Origin: an uncultured Phocaeicola sp.
Lineage (GTDB): Bacteria > Bacteroidota > Bacteroidia > Bacteroidales > Bacteroidaceae
Assembly (NCBI GenBank): GCA_947581855.1
Contig: CANPVZ010000024.1
Span: forward strand, 1-59,147
DNA length: 59,147 bases
Direction: 5' to 3'
The position numbers and the translations under genes were made by a program. This document shows, piece by piece, positions 43,156 through 51,866 of this stretch; the first letter of the stretch is position 1, and each line of letters begins with the position of its first letter. A model generated the notes under the pieces. The model searched no databases, had not been told where the DNA came from, and was given only the letters and a program-made list of their open reading frames with translations.

Positions 43156-45080
43156 AGTCCCTTACAGAGATACTTAAAAGTTTAGAATGCCTATCCGAGA
43201 TTGAGTTATTCGTGATAGACCTTTTTTGTGGCGCCGGCGGATTGTCAGAAGGTGTTGAAGAAGCCCGGATAGAGGGTAAGAAGTGCGCAAAGGTAGTCTG
43301 TTGTGTGAACCACGATAAGAATGCCATCCTTTCCCACAATGCCAACATTCCCGATGCCCTTCACTTCATCGAAGATATCCGGACGTTGGAGCTGTCGCCT
43401 ATAAAGGCAATAGTAGACTGTCTTCGTGAACTCTATCCGGATTCAAAGATAATGCTTCACGCTTCTTTGGAATGCACGAACTTTTCGAAGGCAAAAGGTG
43501 GTCAGCCCCGGGATGCCGATAGCCGGACCTTGGCAGAGCACTTGTTCCGCTACATTGATGTGATAGACCCGGACTACATTCAGATAGAGAATGTCGAGGA
43601 GTTCATGAGTTGGGGCGATATGGACGAAAACGGTAAGCCTCTCTCAATGGATAAAGGCAGGCTTTATCAGAAGTGGGTACGCAACGTCAAGAAGTATGGC
43701 TACAACTTCGACCATCGGATAATGAACGCTGCCGATTTCGGAGCCTATACCACCCGTAAACGCTTTTTCGGAATCTTCGCCAGAAAGGGGCTGCCCATTG
43801 TGTTCCCAGAACCAACACATTGCAAAGGAGGTCGGCAGGACATGTTCACCAAGCTGGAGAAGTGGAGACCGGTTAAGGATGTCCTTGACTTCTCGGATGA
43901 AGGCACGTCTATCTTCCGGGAAAAGCCATTGGCAGAAAAGACGCTTGAACGCATCTATGCCGGTCTGATTAAGTTCGTGGCTGGTGGCAAAGATGCTTTC
44001 CTTTCCCGCTACAATACAGTCCGACCACAAGACACTTGCAAATCTATTGATGAGCCCTGTGGAGTGCTGACTACCGAGAACCGGTTTGCAAAGGTACAAG
44101 TAAGTTTCCTATCGAAGCAGTTCAGCGGACACCCCAAAAGCAAGAATGTGTCGGTAGATGAACCTGCCGGAGCAATCACTTGCAAAGACCATCACGCCTT
44201 TGTTTCCGCCTATTACGGAAACGGACACAATCATTCGGTAGAGCTTCCAGCCCCGACGGTGACAACGAAGGATAGAGTTGCATTGGTAGAAAGCCGTTTT
44301 ATGTGCTCCTACAACTTCAAGGATGCCGGTAAGGACATTAATCAGCCTTGCCCTACCATATTGACAAAGGACCGGTTATCACTTGTATCGCCGTTCTTTA
44401 TGAATCAGTATTCCGGCGGTGGGCAGGTGTCCGATGTGAACTCACCTTGCCCGGCTGTTACTACCACTCCGAAGCAGAATTTGATTACTCCACGGTTTAT
44501 CGACCAACAGTACGGACAAAGCAAGCCCAGTTCTTCCGAAAGTCCTTTAGGTTGCATTACTGCCAATCCAAAGTACAATCTTGTGAGTTGTAAGCCGTGG
44601 ATTATGAATACAAACTTTTCCAACGTAGGCAGCAACATCGAGGAACCTTCTCAGACTATTACCGCCAATCGGAAATGGCATTACTTGATGAACCCGCAGT
44701 TTAAATCGGCAGGCGGCTCCGTTGACAATCCTTGCTTTACCTTAATTGCCCGCATGGATAAGATGCCTCCTTACCTGGTTGTAACTGAAACTGGACAGGT
44801 CGCTATCGAAATCTATGAGGCTGATAGTCCTATGGCAGTGAAAATAAAGGAGTTCATGGCACTGTACGGAATAGTAGACATCAAGATGCGTATGCTTCGC
44901 ATTCATGAACTAAAGCGTATCATGGGATTCCCCGAGAACTATGTCTTGGTCGGCACCCAGGCAGACCAGAAGAAATTCATTGGCAATGCCGTAGAGGTGA
45001 AGCAGGCGAAGAAGAATACTGAAGCTCTTTGTGAGAAATTACGGGAATTGAGATTGAAGAAACTAAAGAATGCTGCGTAA
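43152..45080 (+). CDS. Phage C5-cytosine DNA methyltransferase with repeat array
   Basis: 642 residues. SAM-binding motif I 'DLFCGAGGLSEG' starts at residue 23; the catalytic loop reads 'ASLECTNFSKAKGG' (Cys108) where most enzymes have PCQ; 'YIQIENVEEF' is the ENV motif; 'AYTTRKRFFGIF' is motif VIII; 'HELKRIMGFPENY' and 'KKFIGNAVE' are motifs IX-X. Residues ~275-555, the target-recognition region, consist of about eight degenerate repeats of 30-35 residues with the pattern P-x-TxTtkdr-x-LV. It lies beside an adenine methyltransferase; likely role is protection of phage DNA. Confidence 0.88.
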   Translation: MKSLTEILKSLECLSEIELFVIDLFCGAGGLSEGVEEARIEGKKCAKVVCCVNHDKNAILSHNANIPDALHFIEDIRTLELSPIKAIVDCLRELYPDSKIMLHASLECTNFSKAKGGQPRDADSRTLAEHLFRYIDVIDPDYIQIENVEEFMSWGDMDENGKPLSMDKGRLYQKWVRNVKKYGYNFDHRIMNAADFGAYTTRKRFFGIFARKGLPIVFPEPTHCKGGRQDMFTKLEKWRPVKDVLDFSDEGTSIFREKPLAEKTLERIYAGLIKFVAGGKDAFLSRYNTVRPQDTCKSIDEPCGVLTTENRFAKVQVSFLSKQFSGHPKSKNVSVDEPAGAITCKDHHAFVSAYYGNGHNHSVELPAPTVTTKDRVALVESRFMCSYNFKDAGKDINQPCPTILTKDRLSLVSPFFMNQYSGGGQVSDVNSPCPAVTTTPKQNLITPRFIDQQYGQSKPSSSESPLGCITANPKYNLVSCKPWIMNTNFSNVGSNIEEPSQTITANRKWHYLMNPQFKSAGGSVDNPCFTLIARMDKMPPYLVVTETGQVAIEIYEADSPMAVKIKEFMALYGIVDIKMRMLRIHELKRIMGFPENYVLVGTQADQKKFIGNAVEVKQAKKNTEALCEKLRELRLKKLKNAA

Positions 45081-45092
45081 CAACTTGCCACA

Positions 45093-45653
45093 ATGAATGT
45101 CAATTTCCAAACCGCGCGGAAAGGTGGGAAAGCTGCCACGGTAGAATGGTATACCCCACGAGAAATTATCAAACCGTTGGGACCATTTGATTTGGACCCG
45201 GCCACGTCCGCGGAGGCTATCAGCCTAAACAATTCAGCCAAGCATTATTACACCCAAAAGGATAACGGCTTGCTGAAGCCGTGGTTCGGTCGGGTGTGGC
45301 TAAATCCTCCCTACAAGAATCCGGATATCCGGTTATTCATGCAGAAGATGGCCGAACACGGCAACGGGATTGCCTTGGTGTTCAACCGCTGCGATTCGTC
45401 ATGGTTCCAGGATTATGTGTTGGGGCGCGCTGATGCTATCATGTTCCTGCGGAAGCGAATCCGGTTCTTGAGACCGGACGGTACACAAGGGGATAGCCCG
45501 GGTGCCGGCTCTATTCTAATCGCCTATGGTAGTCAGAACGTGGAATCGCTTGCGAGATGCAGGCTGGCGGGAAAACTGGTCAGGCTAGAGGCTGTGACGA
45601 AAAGCAATATTCAATTAGGACTTAATTTTTCATCAATAACAGAAAGGAGCTAA
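45093..45653 (+). CDS. Phage N6-adenine DNA methyltransferase (Dam family)
   Basis: 186 residues. 'WYTPREIIKPLGPFDLDPAT' is the usual N-terminal SAM site of phage Dam enzymes; motif IV NPPY lies at residues 71-74. Probably methylates adenine to shield phage DNA or reset host signals. It starts 12 bp after the cytosine methyltransferase. Confidence 0.9.
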   Translation: MNVNFQTARKGGKAATVEWYTPREIIKPLGPFDLDPATSAEAISLNNSAKHYYTQKDNGLLKPWFGRVWLNPPYKNPDIRLFMQKMAEHGNGIALVFNRCDSSWFQDYVLGRADAIMFLRKRIRFLRPDGTQGDSPGAGSILIAYGSQNVESLARCRLAGKLVRLEAVTKSNIQLGLNFSSITERS

Positions 45654-45654
45654 T

Positions 45655-45882
45655 ATGTTCGAACCGAAAACAAAAGATATAACTCGATGGGGGCTTACTA
45701 TCCGAGGCTCTGATGTGTATTTTCCTAAAAAAGAAACAGCTATTAATATCGGCAAAATGACATTAAAGATAAATCCAGGAACTAAAATGTTTGAAGAATA
45801 TCGACTTTGGGATATAAGTACCGGTATTCCTCGATTGATAGATGAACAGAGATTTGATAGGACAATATTAATTAGTATATAA
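45655..45882 (+). CDS. Small hypothetical protein
   Basis: 75 residues, beta-rich ('WGLTIRGSDVYFPKKETAIN'). It starts 1 bp after the previous stop; no family recognised. Confidence 0.6.
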   Translation: MFEPKTKDITRWGLTIRGSDVYFPKKETAINIGKMTLKINPGTKMFEEYRLWDISTGIPRLIDEQRFDRTILISI

Positions 45883-45885
45883 TTT

Positions 45886-46047
45886 ATGTATAGTAAAAGA
45901 ACATGGCTGAACAAGCCAGATTCCCCATCGACTGGGAATGTAGTCGCCTTTGATGGTGAAGTGAAATCGGAGATTTTAAAGGAAGTAATAAGTGAATGCC
46001 AGTCACGTATTGAGAATTGTGATGAAGGTGTTTATACTAATTCATAA
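45886..46047 (+). CDS. Small hypothetical protein
   Basis: 53 residues ('TWLNKPDSPSTGNVVAFDGE', then a helical end). It lies 3 bp after the preceding gene; the tight packing supports it. Confidence 0.55.
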   Translation: MYSKRTWLNKPDSPSTGNVVAFDGEVKSEILKEVISECQSRIENCDEGVYTNS

Positions 46048-46057
46048 CAAATTAGAT

Positions 46058-46288
46058 ATGAAAACATTGAATGATTTTTTATGGTGGTTGTCTGTTAGTG
46101 GCATGCTAGATCGCTATTGGCCTGCCATAGAATATGCTTGTTGGGATAAGAAAATATTGCTATCCGATTTTATTAAACAGATGGATGCTAACAAGCCGGA
46201 AACTCTATTTGATTTACCAATAAGGTGTGGCTCTAACTTCTTTAAAGAAGCTAAGGAAAAGTATATTAGTTATTTAAAAAATAAGTAA
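46058..46288 (+). CDS. Small hypothetical protein
   Basis: 76 residues, helical and Trp-rich ('LNDFLWWLSVSGMLDRYW'). The ATG at 46058 is chosen because an upstream frame start overlaps the previous gene. Confidence 0.6.
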   Translation: MKTLNDFLWWLSVSGMLDRYWPAIEYACWDKKILLSDFIKQMDANKPETLFDLPIRCGSNFFKEAKEKYISYLKNK

Positions 46289-46298
46289 AAAATTAGAT

Positions 46299-46505
46299 AT
46301 GAAGAAAATTATTACTATAAAAATAGAGGTGGATATGAATCATCCAGCTCGTGAGGAATGGAAAGAACTCAAAGATTTTGTTGATACTGAAATTGATGAA
46401 GTGCTTGATCATATAAGAGACTTTACCCGTCCATACAAGAAAGAAAGTGGTCGTTCATCAAGTAAGGCAACCACATATAACGTGGATATACATCATATTA
46501 AGTAA
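46299..46505 (+). CDS. Small hypothetical protein
   Basis: 68 residues: an acidic helical middle ('EEWKELKDFVDTEIDEVLDH') and a basic end. No motif. Confidence 0.55.
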   Translation: MKKIITIKIEVDMNHPAREEWKELKDFVDTEIDEVLDHIRDFTRPYKKESGRSSSKATTYNVDIHHIK

Positions 46506-46524
46506 CATTCAAAACTATACAAAT

Positions 46525-46754
46525 ATGAATATAAAATGCAAGGATATAGATGCTATATCATCCGCATTGTGCTACGCTAATGCAATGTTAGACACTAAGA
46601 TAGAACTTCTTGAAAAAAAGAATTCAACGATGCTGCCAACGCCTATAAATCGAAAAAAGAAGAGTTAAAAAAGGCTATGGATTCTCTTCAAAAGATAAGG
46701 AAAGAACTGCATTTGAAGGATGACTATTCTTATGATGAAGTATTCGGGAAATAG
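46525..46754 (+). CDS. Small coiled-coil protein read across a -1 frameshift site
   Basis: The zero frame from ATG 46525 gives 32 residues ('MNIKCKDIDAISSALCYANA' and 'MLDTKIELLEKK') and ends soon after (47 residues). At A AAA AAG (46614-46620), in the correct phase for -1 slippage, the -1 frame continues with 'EFNDAANAYKSKKEELKKAM' to a stop at 46754, making a coherent 76-residue helical protein. Either a programmed -1 shift, as in dnaX, or a one-base change in the A run. Confidence 0.55.
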
Positions 46755-46778
46755 TGTTTAACGTATAAATGATAAGAT

Positions 46779-47063
46779 ATGAATCAGAAAGCAAAGGATT
46801 ACATCAAGTCTAATACTTTGGACTTAGAAAGTAACAACAGGATGGATACTACCGGATATGTACAATATGCTGTATCAGCATCAAAAGCTTATGGAGCAAT
46901 AGTAATTGCTGAAGAGGAAATGAAACAAAAAGCTATTGAAGCTTTTAAAGAGAACTGCCAACACCCTAAAGATGCAAAGCCATGCGAATGTGAATTATGC
47001 GTACGCTGGGTTGGCGGACATTGTGAGTTATTGGATGGATTTATTGAAAAACTTAATTCATAA
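46779..47063 (+). CDS. Small protein with Cys-rich C terminus
   Basis: 94 residues: a helical N-terminal two thirds, then 'NCQHPKDAKPCECELCVRWV' with five Cys and a His (more follow), likely a zinc- or metal-binding knot. No family is recognised. Confidence 0.6.
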   Translation: MNQKAKDYIKSNTLDLESNNRMDTTGYVQYAVSASKAYGAIVIAEEEMKQKAIEAFKENCQHPKDAKPCECELCVRWVGGHCELLDGFIEKLNS

Positions 47064-47119
47064 AAATGGACATGAATAAAACAGCCTTGGACGGGCTTTG
47101 TAAAATCCGCTAAAACAAG

Positions 47120-47551
47120 ATGAGAAAATTTAGTTTATTTGACAAAGTAAAATTTACAGAGAAGGAAACAGGAGATGAGAATGTAGGATGTATCATTGGC
47201 TTTACTACTGACGAAAAAGATGGTTGCATAATTGACATAGAAAGAGGAGTGCGTCTAGAACCGGAAGAACACGCTTATATCGTCCTTATTGGCGATATAA
47301 ATCAGGATAATAGCTACCTTGAAGAATTTCTCGAAACAGAGTTATGTACTCCTTGTTGCACTTCAACCTTTAAAGATCGGTTGAAACTTGAACAGGCAGA
47401 ACTTGAAGAAAAACTTACCAAATTGAATGATTTTAATCAAAGTGAAAAAGCCAATGAAATCGATCCGGTACAAAAATCATTGCTGATCATTCAGGCCGGG
47501 GCTATGTACACTTATAACGAGTGCCTAAAAGAAAGATTAGCGAGACTGTGA
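47120..47551 (+). CDS. Hypothetical phage protein
   Basis: 143 residues. An N-terminal beta barrel-like part ('SLFDKVKFTEKETGDENVGC'), then a coiled coil ('LKLEQAELEEKLTKLNDF'). Unknown. Confidence 0.6.
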   Translation: MRKFSLFDKVKFTEKETGDENVGCIIGFTTDEKDGCIIDIERGVRLEPEEHAYIVLIGDINQDNSYLEEFLETELCTPCCTSTFKDRLKLEQAELEEKLTKLNDFNQSEKANEIDPVQKSLLIIQAGAMYTYNECLKERLARL

Positions 47552-47588
47552 TATCAGCAACAAGGCGATTTTTTTTATAAAATATAAA

Positions 47589-47624
47589 AAGCCCGCCTTT
47601 CTTTTTTTCGGCTGAGGCGGGCTT
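47589..47624. terminator. Terminator-like hairpin in the early operon
   Basis: A 10-bp GC-rich stem AAGCCCGCCT/AGGCGGGCTT (47589-47598 with 47615-47624). The T run is on the minus side (47586-47590 read leftward), so it would stop leftward transcripts better; on the plus side it may only pause. Confidence 0.6.
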
Positions 47625-47764
47625 AAGCATGTTACCTATGCGCTAATAGGGGTACAAAACTTATAGAAAAACTGCTGTTCGGCCGCGAAAGTAGTTAATA
47701 AATTGATACGAACAAAATAAAATCTTATAGAAATAAGGATAAGAAAAATTAAACAATAAATGAT

Positions 47765-48109
47765 ATGGTATTAAAAGATATAGTAAACCTATTGGTTAAC
47801 CGGATAAACCAACCTCATGTAATAGAGTGCTATTTACGGAAAGTATATGCAAAAGGTTACAATACTGGTGCCGAATGGCAGGCAGAACAATCTCCGTGGA
47901 TAAGCGTGGAGGAAAGGTTTCCGGATTATGATAAATCTGCCCCATTAAGAGACCGGAATAGATATATTGTGCGAGTTGTATCAGGAAGTGTTGAACAAAA
48001 GATATCTTATACATTAGCATGGTTGACTAATTCACACAAGTTTAATGTAGAAATGGACTGGGTGAGAGTTACTCACTGGATGCCGATACCTAAATTGGAA
48101 GAAGAATGA
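47765..48109 (+). CDS. DUF551 phage protein
   Basis: 114 residues. 'SPWISVEERFPDY' and the end 'WVRVTHWMPIPKLEEE' are the DUF551 frame, common in phage genomes and without known function. 4-nt overlap with the next gene. Confidence 0.8.
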   Translation: MVLKDIVNLLVNRINQPHVIECYLRKVYAKGYNTGAEWQAEQSPWISVEERFPDYDKSAPLRDRNRYIVRVVSGSVEQKISYTLAWLTNSHKFNVEMDWVRVTHWMPIPKLEEE

Positions 48110-48708
48110 AAGCAATAACCATTAAAAAGACAGACATAAACTCCCTACGTGATAGGGCATATAAAATCGCTTGTGAACATGGTTTCCACGATGAAGAATT
48201 GAGTAACAAACATCTTCTTTGCTTGGTTGTCAGCGAACTGATGGAAGCGGTGGAAGCTGATAGAAAAGGGAAACATGCTGATGTAGCCCTCTTTAAAGAA
48301 TGGGAAGGCAATAATCTTCCAATATCAGAAGAAACCCGAATAAGGCGATTTAAACAAGACTTTGATGAATTCCTAAAAGGAACCGTTGAGGAGGAATTAG
48401 CGGATACTGCTATCCGCTTGCTTGATTTAGCCGGACTCAGAGGTATAACCATTGAGGAATTTCCAGAAGAAATGATATACGAATCAGCAGAACTCTGTAA
48501 GCGTGAATCGTTCACAGAAAACATATACGACATATCTACTCTTCCATCCCGATATGATGGCATATATGATTTCCCTACGACTATCAATGATATGCTTTTT
48601 ACAGTTTTCGGATTTGCTCAATATCTTAATATCGATCTCATGTGGCATATTGAGCAAAAGATGAAGTATAATGAACTCCGTGAAAACAAACACGGAAAAA
48701 GATATTAG
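48106..48708 (+). CDS. MazG-like nucleotide pyrophosphohydrolase
   Basis: 200 residues. The helical MazG core shows 'LLCLVVSELMEAVEADRKG' (ExxE part) and 'EEELADTAIRLLDLAGLRG' (ExxxD part), the metal-binding residues. Phage MazG enzymes hydrolyse dNTPs or alarmones and may blunt host stress signals. Last gene of the rightward early region. Confidence 0.8.
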   Translation: MKAITIKKTDINSLRDRAYKIACEHGFHDEELSNKHLLCLVVSELMEAVEADRKGKHADVALFKEWEGNNLPISEETRIRRFKQDFDEFLKGTVEEELADTAIRLLDLAGLRGITIEEFPEEMIYESAELCKRESFTENIYDISTLPSRYDGIYDFPTTINDMLFTVFGFAQYLNIDLMWHIEQKMKYNELRENKHGKRY

Positions 48709-48759
48709 GAGATGGCGGATGGATTAGTTACGACATTTCTGCAAACGATGACGATGACA

Positions 48760-48866
48760 TTGAATATTACGGAATAAATTGTATCTTTGCACAGTAGACC
48801 TAGCGAGGACACATTAACAAATGTAATTCCGGCAGGATGGGGAAACCTGTTCTGCCGGAATTTTAC
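48760..48866 (+). ncRNA. Candidate small RNA or independent terminator unit
   Basis: -33 TTG (48760-48762), 19 bp, and -7 TATCTTTG (48782-48789) are followed by no open frame but by a long hairpin: ATGTAA-TTCCGGCAG (48820-48834) with CTGCCGGAA-TTTTACAT (48852-48868). An RNA of ~70 nt is expected. It sits between the rightward early genes and the leftward ATPase/STAS pair. There is no good T run, so the 3' end is unclear. Confidence 0.45.
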
Positions 48867-49006
48867 ATATTCCACCAAATCACATGCAGAATCCGGCAAA
48901 AATCAGCATAACTCATACCGTCAGCCCATTCAATTAATATGTCCACATCGTTTCTCATTGGAAAGGCAAATTAACCCCGTATCCGTACTTGGATTCCGCC
49001 CGGACA

Positions 49007-49046
49007 CAAAAAATAGGCGGCAAAACCTTTTGGAATTACCGCCTTG
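49007..49046 (-). terminator. Terminator of the ATPase/STAS-like pair
   Basis: A stem AGGCGG/CCGCCT (49015-49020 with 49039-49044) with an inner AACC/GGAA-type loop; read leftward it ends in TATTTTTTG. It lies 26 bp after the STAS-like stop. Confidence 0.7.
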
Positions 49047-49071
49047 TAACATTTATCAAAAAACTATTTTG

Positions 49072-49410
49072 TTAAATAGTAGCCAAAAACAAAGATAAAC
49101 TGTTCATATCATCAAATTCCTTAATTTCAGATTTCTCTTCGCTGAAAGTCCTCTTCGTATTTCGGCCCTGAGTGACCGTATCTATCATTGACTTTACAAA
49201 ATCGGAAGTATTATCCAGTTTAATATTTTTATGCTCACACATCACGTTATATAATTCATCGGTAAAGGAACGAGAAACGAATGTTACTCCTGCAAAATCA
49301 AGGATAACATCGTCCTTCACTCCATCCAGCTCAGCCCGTATTATTTCCGCATTCGCTCTTGAGCGGATATCCGTACTGATTAATTCCGAAATCTTCAATT
49401 TTTTATCCAT
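49072..49410 (-). CDS. STAS-like protein (DUF4325)
   Basis: 112 residues. 'ISTDIRSRANAEIIRAELDG' and 'DDVILDFAGVTFVSRSFTDE' match DUF4325, a STAS-like domain often next to GHKL ATPases. In partner-switch systems the ATPase phosphorylates or binds a STAS protein. It follows the ATPase by 12 bp and is followed by a terminator. Confidence 0.75.
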   Translation of the reverse strand: MDKKLKISELISTDIRSRANAEIIRAELDGVKDDVILDFAGVTFVSRSFTDELYNVMCEHKNIKLDNTSDFVKSMIDTVTQGRNTKRTFSEEKSEIKEFDDMNSLSLFLATI

Positions 49411-49422
49411 AGCTTTACATAT

Positions 49423-50328
49423 TTATTTCGTATACTTACTATAATCAAAATCAACCGGGACGTTTACCGGTATCTTCATCAAAATAATAGTTCCATTCCA
49501 ATTGATTGAATCCGGAAGTTTTATAAAAGACGCACCATTGGAATCGTACCTATGAAACGCACCACCTGACAGCATGAAAAAAGAACCATGAAGGCCATCT
49601 ACAAGCATTTTCTTTGAAGAGGATATGCCATATCCCCGATTTTCCGCACCAGGCAAATTTTTCGTAGATTTTCCTTCGTTAGCAAGCTTCAAAGCTTCCA
49701 CTTCATTATTATTTATTTCATCTAAATATTTACCGGACCTAACATAACTGCCAAATATGGTAATTCCATCATCTGCAATGACCAGATTTATACAATTCTC
49801 TTTTTTAAAATATTGAGAGAATATGTAACCATGTTTTCCGTATGAATGCTCGTTTATGTTATCTATCAACTCTCCTAACAGATGTGAAAGAGGAGTGGTT
49901 ATACGATAATCCGCTTTACTTTGGCTTTTTATTACTCTTTGGAGGATAGTTTGAAGGTCATCAATATTACTCTTGCATAAATCAAACCGACAAACCGGTA
50001 TATATGTTTTAGACATATATGATTCCAAAACCGCTTTAAAATCATCACATTCTTTTATTGATAAAGGATCATCAAAATGAACTAAATCCAAGTAACCAAC
50101 AACACGAGAAGGTTTGTTGGTACATTCAATACTCCTTTTGCAACTTTGCTTATATATTACAAGCGGAGCAAGAAAAAAAGGATGAAAGAAAGAAGTATCA
50201 CTAAAATCCCAAAATAAGTTACCAACATTATATTTATCAGTATGTTGTATAACTTGGAATAGATGATTAAACGCACTTCCTATACGTTCGTCTCTATCAA
50301 CATTTGGTATTTTAACAACATCTTCCAT
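49423..50328 (-). CDS. GHKL (HATPase_c) ATP-binding protein
   Basis: 301 residues. The C-terminal GHKL domain shows the N box 'LLGELIDNINEHSYG', G1 'VIADDGITI' and G2 'GAENRGYGISSSKKM'. The N-terminal ~130 residues are unassigned and lack a sensor or His-acceptor domain. With the STAS-like gene it forms a two-gene unit with its own -7 box (TATATTTG, 50416-50409) and terminator. It may be an anti-sigma-type switch or a defence module carried by the phage. Confidence 0.75.
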   Translation of the reverse strand: MEDVVKIPNVDRDERIGSAFNHLFQVIQHTDKYNVGNLFWDFSDTSFFHPFFLAPLVIYKQSCKRSIECTNKPSRVVGYLDLVHFDDPLSIKECDDFKAVLESYMSKTYIPVCRFDLCKSNIDDLQTILQRVIKSQSKADYRITTPLSHLLGELIDNINEHSYGKHGYIFSQYFKKENCINLVIADDGITIFGSYVRSGKYLDEINNNEVEALKLANEGKSTKNLPGAENRGYGISSSKKMLVDGLHGSFFMLSGGAFHRYDSNGASFIKLPDSINWNGTIILMKIPVNVPVDFDYSKYTK

Positions 50329-50539
50329 CCTTATAAAATAATCTATTAATAATGCAGAATAAATAAATTACGACCTACCTTTATATTTTTACACTCATAT
50401 TGGCAATGCAAATATAAATATAAACTATGATTTAAAGATTTTATTTCTAATAATTATGTGGATTATTAACCTTAAGACTGCATTTTATTAAAATTTGAAG
50501 ACGGTAATTCCAATATGTCAAAGAACGCATGCCAACCTG

Positions 50540-50701
50540 TTATTTCTCATTGGCAAGAATTGATTTTATTTTCTCCTCATTAAAGCCGAACCGTCTAGCG
50601 AATTTAAGGAAAGCTTTACGCTTGTTATCAGGAATAAGAGCGTACAGCCCATTGATAGGCCTGTCGCTCTTCAACGCCTTATTGATCTGCTTCTTACGCA
50701 T
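50540..50701 (-). CDS. Small basic protein
   Basis: 53 residues, rich in Lys and Arg ('MRKKQINKALKSDRP', then 'KAFLKFARRFGFNEEKIKSI'). It overlaps the end of the next gene upstream by 8 bp. Possible nucleic-acid binding, inferred from charge. Confidence 0.55.
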   Translation of the reverse strand: MRKKQINKALKSDRPINGLYALIPDNKRKAFLKFARRFGFNEEKIKSILANEK

Positions 50702-50954
50702 CACCAAGTACTTTTATTGAGGTCGGATTAGCATCGGAGGTTTTATTTTCCTTATTGGAGCTTATGGCCTCAGACATTTTTTCCATTAGTTCCTTCATGC
50801 ACGAGTTTGGATCGTATACATCGGGCAATTCAAGACCACCCACGAGATATCCCTCGATTTTCTTCGACACTTCCAGGATGTTATCACTTGTCACATCCTT
50901 AATCGCAGCGGCCAGTCTTACCGCCTCCCACCTTGCTTCAATCATTGAATTCAT
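50694..50954 (-). CDS. Hypothetical phage protein
   Basis: 86 residues, acidic, helical ('ARWEAVRLAAAIKDVTSDNI'). It overlaps the HExxH gene by 17 bp and the small basic gene by 8 bp. Confidence 0.6.
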   Translation of the reverse strand: MNSMIEARWEAVRLAAAIKDVTSDNILEVSKKIEGYLVGGLELPDVYDPNSCMKELMEKMSEAISSNKENKTSDANPTSIKVLGDA

Positions 50955-51393
50955 GACTTTGATTTTTAAATTGTTTTACTTTTTTCTTACAGCAGCCACA
51001 TTTGCACATAAGAGGCTGGGCGTACTCCCACATTTTATCTATAATATCATCCCCGATATATTGGATTTCTTCTCCATACGGTGTGATATCGAGTGCCTGG
51101 CAAATATGCGTAGCCATATGCCCGCACTCATGACGCCACGATTTCGCGAATTCCTTTTCGGATGAAGTAATGGCTATTACCATAACCGTTCTCCTATCGC
51201 GGAAATTAGAATAGGTAACCCCGGTATTCAGCTTTCCGGAACTCATATTCTCATAGGCTGTGCGTAACATATCGCCATCACATCCTATATTATACATCTC
51301 ATCGATAATTGCATCCTTATAATAAGTGGTAACAGCATAGAATGTCTTGCAATGCCAGTTATACCTCTCCAATGTGAATTCCTGAACTATCAT
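50938..51393 (-). CDS. HExxH metalloprotease-like phage protein
   Basis: 151 residues. HECGH at residues 88-92 in 'SWRHECGHMATHICQALDI' is a zincin-type motif; three Cys near the C terminus ('MCKCGCCKKK') may bind another metal. Fold otherwise unassigned. Could act on a phage structural or host protein. Confidence 0.6.
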   Translation of the reverse strand: MIVQEFTLERYNWHCKTFYAVTTYYKDAIIDEMYNIGCDGDMLRTAYENMSSGKLNTGVTYSNFRDRRTVMVIAITSSEKEFAKSWRHECGHMATHICQALDITPYGEEIQYIGDDIIDKMWEYAQPLMCKCGCCKKKVKQFKNQSHEFND

Positions 51394-51815
51394 AATATCT
51401 CATCCCAATCTACTATCTCCTCGTTGGCAATGCAGTCGGCATACCATTTGCGGAACACATTCCCACCTTCATTGTCCGGATCGTCTATCACATCCTTAAC
51501 GTATAAGGCAAGGTGCGCTTCGTCAGTAATGGAGGATTTCAGATAATCCGCACGACCCATGTTGCACACATATACGAAATTATACCCCACATTGTTTTCA
51601 AGCTTCACGCCGTATTTGTTAAGCAAATCCTCAACCTGTTCTTTGTTATACGGCTCAATTTTCTCCAGTTTACCAGTGGCAGGGTTTTTGCGCCTCATTC
51701 CGGAAACGGCCATATCACAAGCTTTCTTGTTGAAATTCCAGCCGTTGTTGGCCAGATAAGTCCTCATTTCACGGGGGCGTTCATCGTAGGCATCCAAAGG
51801 AATTCTTTGTCTCAT
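51390..51815 (-). CDS. Hypothetical phage protein
   Basis: 141 residues ('MRTYLANNGWNFNKKACDMA', then 'VYVCNMGRADYLKSSI'). Alpha-beta, no named domain. 4-nt overlap with the HExxH gene. Confidence 0.6.
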   Translation of the reverse strand: MRQRIPLDAYDERPREMRTYLANNGWNFNKKACDMAVSGMRRKNPATGKLEKIEPYNKEQVEDLLNKYGVKLENNVGYNFVYVCNMGRADYLKSSITDEAHLALYVKDVIDDPDNEGGNVFRKWYADCIANEEIVDWDEIL

Positions 51816-51866
51816 AGTCTTTAAAGTTTAAGAGCGGACCATATGATAGATCCGCCCATGTTAATA

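Noticed and set aside
43644..44099. 151-codon leftward frame inside the cytosine methyltransferase
   Set aside because: Antisense shadow; the sense frame has all methyltransferase motifs.
48787..49098. 103-codon rightward frame
   Set aside because: Covers two hairpins (small RNA candidate and terminator) and has no ribosome-binding site.
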